Assembly: GCA_023387335.1 (NCBI GenBank)
Contig: JAEWIF010000073.1
Span: forward strand, 29,981-93,980
Direction: 5' to 3'
Source of the DNA: Pseudomonadota bacterium
GTDB taxonomy: Bacteria > Pseudomonadota > Gammaproteobacteria > Burkholderiales > Burkholderiaceae_C
DNA: 64,000 bases
Every line of letters starts with the position of its first letter. The stretch's first letter is position 1. A model generated the notes under the pieces. The model worked only from the letters and a program-made list of their open reading frames with translations. It was not told the origin of the DNA and searched no databases. Shown piece after piece: positions 60,061 to 64,000 of this stretch. Both the position numbers and the translations under genes were made by a program.

Positions 60061-62697
60061 ATGCAACCGGCCTTCTCCCCTGCTTCCGGACTGGAACGGT
60101 GGTGGCCGCGCGCCTCGCTGCGCCGCTACCTGGTGGCGATGATCCTGCTGGCCACGCTGCCGCTCGCCACGCTGGTGTGCTGGCAGATCCTGGCGGACGT
60201 GCGCGCCGAGCAGGTCCAGGTCGAGTCCGACCTCTCGCGCTCGGCCGCCGCGCTGGCGCAGGCCGTCGAGAGCGAGATCCACGCCTCCTTCGACGCGCTG
60301 GACGCGCTGGCCCACGCCGATCCCCAGCAAGGCCCGCAGCCGCAGGCCCTGATGAGGTTGCTGCAGCGGGCGCCGCCCCGGCGCGACTGGCACAGCGTCT
60401 TCCTGCTCGACGCAAAGGGCGAGCTGCTGTTCGACTCGGGCGATCCGCAGGCCGGCGGACCGGCGGCCGGCGAACTGGGGCAACTGCACGAGCGCGTGCT
60501 GCGCCAGCGCTATTCGGCCGTCTCCGGCCTGGTGCCCACGCGCTCGCCCGAGGGCCAGGCGGTGATGCTGGCCGTGCCGGTCGTGCGGGCGGGCCAGATC
60601 ACCCACGTGCTGGGCGCCCGCGTGGCCGGCGGCGCGTGGCAGCGGCTGGTGTCTTCCGCCAGCCGGCCCGAAGGCGGCTACGTGCTGCTGCACGACGCGA
60701 GCCAGAACCTGATCGCCTGGACGCTCTCGCGCGATTCGCCGCTCGGCCAGGGCATGAGCGCCGACGCGGTCGCCTCGATCGCCGGCCGGCCCGCCGGCGC
60801 GCAACGGCTCGCGGGCGTCGACGGCCGCGCGGTCTACGCCGCCTGGCAGCAGGTGCCCGCCTCGGGCTGGGGCGCGCAGGTCGCGGTGCCCGCGCGGCCG
60901 ATCGACTCGGCCCACCGGCAGGCCATCCTGGCCGCGCTCTCCACCAGCGGCGCCTGCCTGCTGCTGGGCTTGCTGCTGGCGGTGGGCGTGGCGCGCCGCA
61001 TCACGTCCCCGCTGCACGCGCTGGCCACGCAGGGGCCGGCCGCCCTGCCCGAGCGCATCACCGTGCGCGAGGTCGCCCTGCTGCGCGACGCGCTGCGTTC
61101 GGCCGCCCGCCACGACGAGCACGCGCGCCGGGCGCTCGAGGAGGACATCGCCAAGCGCAAGCAGGTCGAGGCGCAACTCCTGTCCGCGCACGAGCAGCTG
61201 CAATCCAGCCAGCGCCTGATCGACCTGGCGCAGGAGGCCGGCAGCGTCGGCTTCTTCCACTACCGGTTCGAAAGCGACGACCTCACCTGGACGCCGGGCC
61301 ACGGCCGCCTGTTCGGGGTGGACCCGCAGCGGCCGCGCCGGCTCGCGCAGTGGTTCGAACTGATCGCCCGCGAGGGCCGCGACGCGATCGAGCGCGACTT
61401 CTGGACCGCCTGCGCGCTGCAACGCCAGACCCAGACGCTGGAATACGCCGTCACGCGCCCCGACGGCGAACGCTGGCTCTCCAGCCGGCTGCTGCTGCGC
61501 TACGGCACCGACGGCAAGCCGCTGCAGCTGACGGGCGTGAGCGTGGACATGACCGACCAGCGCGAGGCCGAACTGCGGCGCGCCGAGCTCACCGAGCAGG
61601 CGGTGGCCGCGCGCCAGGCCGCCGAGACCGCCAGCCGCGCCAAGGACGAGTTCCTGTCGATGCTGGGCCACGAGCTGCGCAACCCGCTGGGCGCGATCTC
61701 CGCGGCCATCGACGTGCTGGAGGCGGCGCAGCCGGGGAGCGAGAGCGCGGCCGAAGCGCGCGCCATCATCGCGCGCCAGACCCGCAACCTGGCCCACATG
61801 ATGAGCGACCTGCTCGACGTGGGCCGGGTGATCGCCGGCAAGATCCTGCTGGCGCGCCAGCCGGTCAACCTGGCGGCGGTGTTCGAGCGGGTGCATCGCA
61901 CGCTGCGCGTCACCGGCGAGGCGGCCGGGCACGACCTGCAGGTCTCCGCGCGCGACGCCTGGGTGGACGGCGACGCGGTGCGGCTGGAACAGGTGATGAC
62001 CAACCTGGTGACCAATGCCATCAAGTACACGCCGGCCGGCCGCCGCATCGAGGTCACCGTCGCACCGGTCGACGGGCGCGCGGTGTTCGAGGTGAAGGAC
62101 TCGGGCATGGGCATCCCGGCTTCGCTGCTGCCGCACGTGTTCGACCTCTTCGTGCAGGGCGAGCGCACGCTGGACCGGCGGGCCGGCGGCCTGGGCATCG
62201 GCCTGACGCTGGTGCGGCGGCTGGTCGAACTGCACGGCGGCACGGTAGCGGCCGAGAGCTCGGACAGCGGCAGCCGGTTCACGGTCGAGCTGCCGGCGGT
62301 CGACGCGCCGGCCAAGGCCGAGGGCGACACGCTGCCGCCTTCGCGCCGGCGCCGGGTGCTGGTGATCGAGGACAACCCCGACGTGCTGGCCGCGCTGCGG
62401 TCCAAGCTCGAGCTGGACGGCCACACGGTGAGCACGGCGGCCGACGGCGTCGAAGGGCTCACGCGCCTGCTGCGGCAGCAGCCCGAGGTCTCCATCGTGG
62501 ACATCGGCCTGCCCGGCCTGACCGGCTACGAGATCGCGCGGCATGCGCGGGCGGCCGGTTATGCCGGGCGATTGATCGCGTTGTCGGGTTACGGCCAGGA
62601 GCGCGACCGCAGCGATGCGCTGGTCGCGGGCTTCGACGGCTACCTGGTCAAACCCGTGGATCGGGTGCAACTGCGGGCCAGTTTGAGCGCAGACTGA
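60061..62697 (+). CDS. Hybrid sensor histidine kinase with PAS and receiver domains
   Basis: The 878-residue protein has two membrane spans (residues about 24-45 and 287-310, the latter near LLLGLLLAVGVARR) enclosing a large periplasmic sensing region. A coiled linker, a PAS domain (GFFHYRFESDDLTW), a DHp domain (MLGHELRNPLGAISAAI), an ATPase domain (VTNAIKYTPAG, KDSGMGIP, GLGIGLTLVRRLVELHGG) and a C-terminal receiver (VLVIEDNPDVL; VSIVDIGLPGLTG) follow. It probably works in a phosphorelay with the sigma-54 regulator downstream. No clear ribosome site precedes the ATG. It is divergent from rpoN. Confidence 0.93.
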   Translation: MQPAFSPASGLERWWPRASLRRYLVAMILLATLPLATLVCWQILADVRAEQVQVESDLSRSAAALAQAVESEIHASFDALDALAHADPQQGPQPQALMRLLQRAPPRRDWHSVFLLDAKGELLFDSGDPQAGGPAAGELGQLHERVLRQRYSAVSGLVPTRSPEGQAVMLAVPVVRAGQITHVLGARVAGGAWQRLVSSASRPEGGYVLLHDASQNLIAWTLSRDSPLGQGMSADAVASIAGRPAGAQRLAGVDGRAVYAAWQQVPASGWGAQVAVPARPIDSAHRQAILAALSTSGACLLLGLLLAVGVARRITSPLHALATQGPAALPERITVREVALLRDALRSAARHDEHARRALEEDIAKRKQVEAQLLSAHEQLQSSQRLIDLAQEAGSVGFFHYRFESDDLTWTPGHGRLFGVDPQRPRRLAQWFELIAREGRDAIERDFWTACALQRQTQTLEYAVTRPDGERWLSSRLLLRYGTDGKPLQLTGVSVDMTDQREAELRRAELTEQAVAARQAAETASRAKDEFLSMLGHELRNPLGAISAAIDVLEAAQPGSESAAEARAIIARQTRNLAHMMSDLLDVGRVIAGKILLARQPVNLAAVFERVHRTLRVTGEAAGHDLQVSARDAWVDGDAVRLEQVMTNLVTNAIKYTPAGRRIEVTVAPVDGRAVFEVKDSGMGIPASLLPHVFDLFVQGERTLDRRAGGLGIGLTLVRRLVELHGGTVAAESSDSGSRFTVELPAVDAPAKAEGDTLPPSRRRRVLVIEDNPDVLAALRSKLELDGHTVSTAADGVEGLTRLLRQQPEVSIVDIGLPGLTGYEIARHARAAGYAGRLIALSGYGQERDRSDALVAGFDGYLVKPVDRVQLRASLSAD

Positions 62698-62708
62698 ACG
62701 GATTCATT

Positions 62709-62728
62709 CAGCCGTTACACCACGGCTG
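62709..62728. other. Hairpin between kinase and regulator genes
   Basis: CAGCCG-TTACACCA-CGGCTG is a perfect six-pair stem with an eight-base loop, 11 bases after the kinase stop. No T run follows, so it is more likely an operator or attenuator than a terminator. Confidence 0.3.
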
Positions 62729-62799
62729 GGCCGGACAGGCGAATAATCAGCCCGGCAATCGCAACAGAACGGCGGACCAACCGCCCGATGAGGAGTTGG

Positions 62800-64000
<1,201 letters not shown>

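Noticed and set aside
59773..62670. Upstream extension of the rpoN frame opposite the hybrid kinase
   Set aside because: RpoN homologues begin at the conserved region I near 59772, and the extension is antisense to a complete kinase.
62720..62760. Possible sigma-54 promoter of the terminal regulator gene
   Set aside because: GG and GC pairs occur, but spacing or flanking bases do not fit the consensus.

Overview
The window is GC-rich (roughly 70%) DNA from a free-living betaproteobacterium, most likely Burkholderiales/Comamonadaceae. This rests on very high GC, dense gene packing with many ATGA/GTGA overlaps, and a gene set typical of that group: recCBD with an adjacent-start operon, Lhr helicase, the rnm-yciO-trpS run, SapC, a CNNM/HlyC transporter, ApaH and RhlE. 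The genus cannot be fixed from sequence alone. No insertion sequence, prophage, CRISPR array or rRNA was seen. One tRNA is present (tRNA-Thr, anticodon CGT).

Layout. 1-6.5 kb: a truncated membrane sensor, a conserved hypothetical overlapping a MATE exporter, a four-gene peroxiredoxin/DUF899 operon, and a divergent DUF2182/DUF1326 pair. 6.5-24.1 kb: DNA maintenance and signalling, with lhr, a GlxA-type regulator divergent from a TTC38-like TPR protein and an orphan LuxR-type response regulator, and the recC-recB-recD operon. 24.1-32.4 kb: two divergent operons forming an aminoacyl-carrier-protein system (DUF1839, amino acid:carrier-protein ligase and acyl-CoA-dehydrogenase-like protein on one side; AcpS, carrier protein, GH2 glycosidase-like protein and a double alpha/beta hydrolase on the other), ending inside a tRNA-Thr gene. 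32.5-39.8 kb: an unusual redox module (multicopper oxidase, SCO protein, cytochrome c/periplasmic-binding-protein fusion) next to its own histidine kinase and sigma-54 response regulator, with an apparent enhancer/-24/-12 architecture. 40-45.8 kb: a glycine-zipper protein, then an extracellular copper-radical-oxidase operon (HAF-repeat protein, galactose/glyoxal-oxidase-like enzyme with two chitin-binding-like modules, DUF4142, cupredoxin, methylglyoxal synthase) and several small proteins. 45.8-56.3 kb: mostly housekeeping genes (SapC, CNNM, apaH, rhlE, ypfJ, pcp, rnm, DMT exporter, yciO, M50 protease, trpS). 56.3-64 kb: a signalling island with a LuxR-type regulator, two histidine kinases, an rpoN gene outside its usual lptB context, and a sigma-54 activator cut by the window end.

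The best candidates for under-described biology are the aminoacyl-carrier-protein cluster, the sigma-54-controlled multicopper oxidase/SCO/cytochrome-PBP operon with tandem CCCC-N6-GGGG sites, and the copper radical oxidase operon that also carries a cupredoxin and methylglyoxal synthase. Two short single-span membrane proteins (35 and 36 aa) were found in gaps. All assignments come from reading motifs and gene order; no database search was possible.
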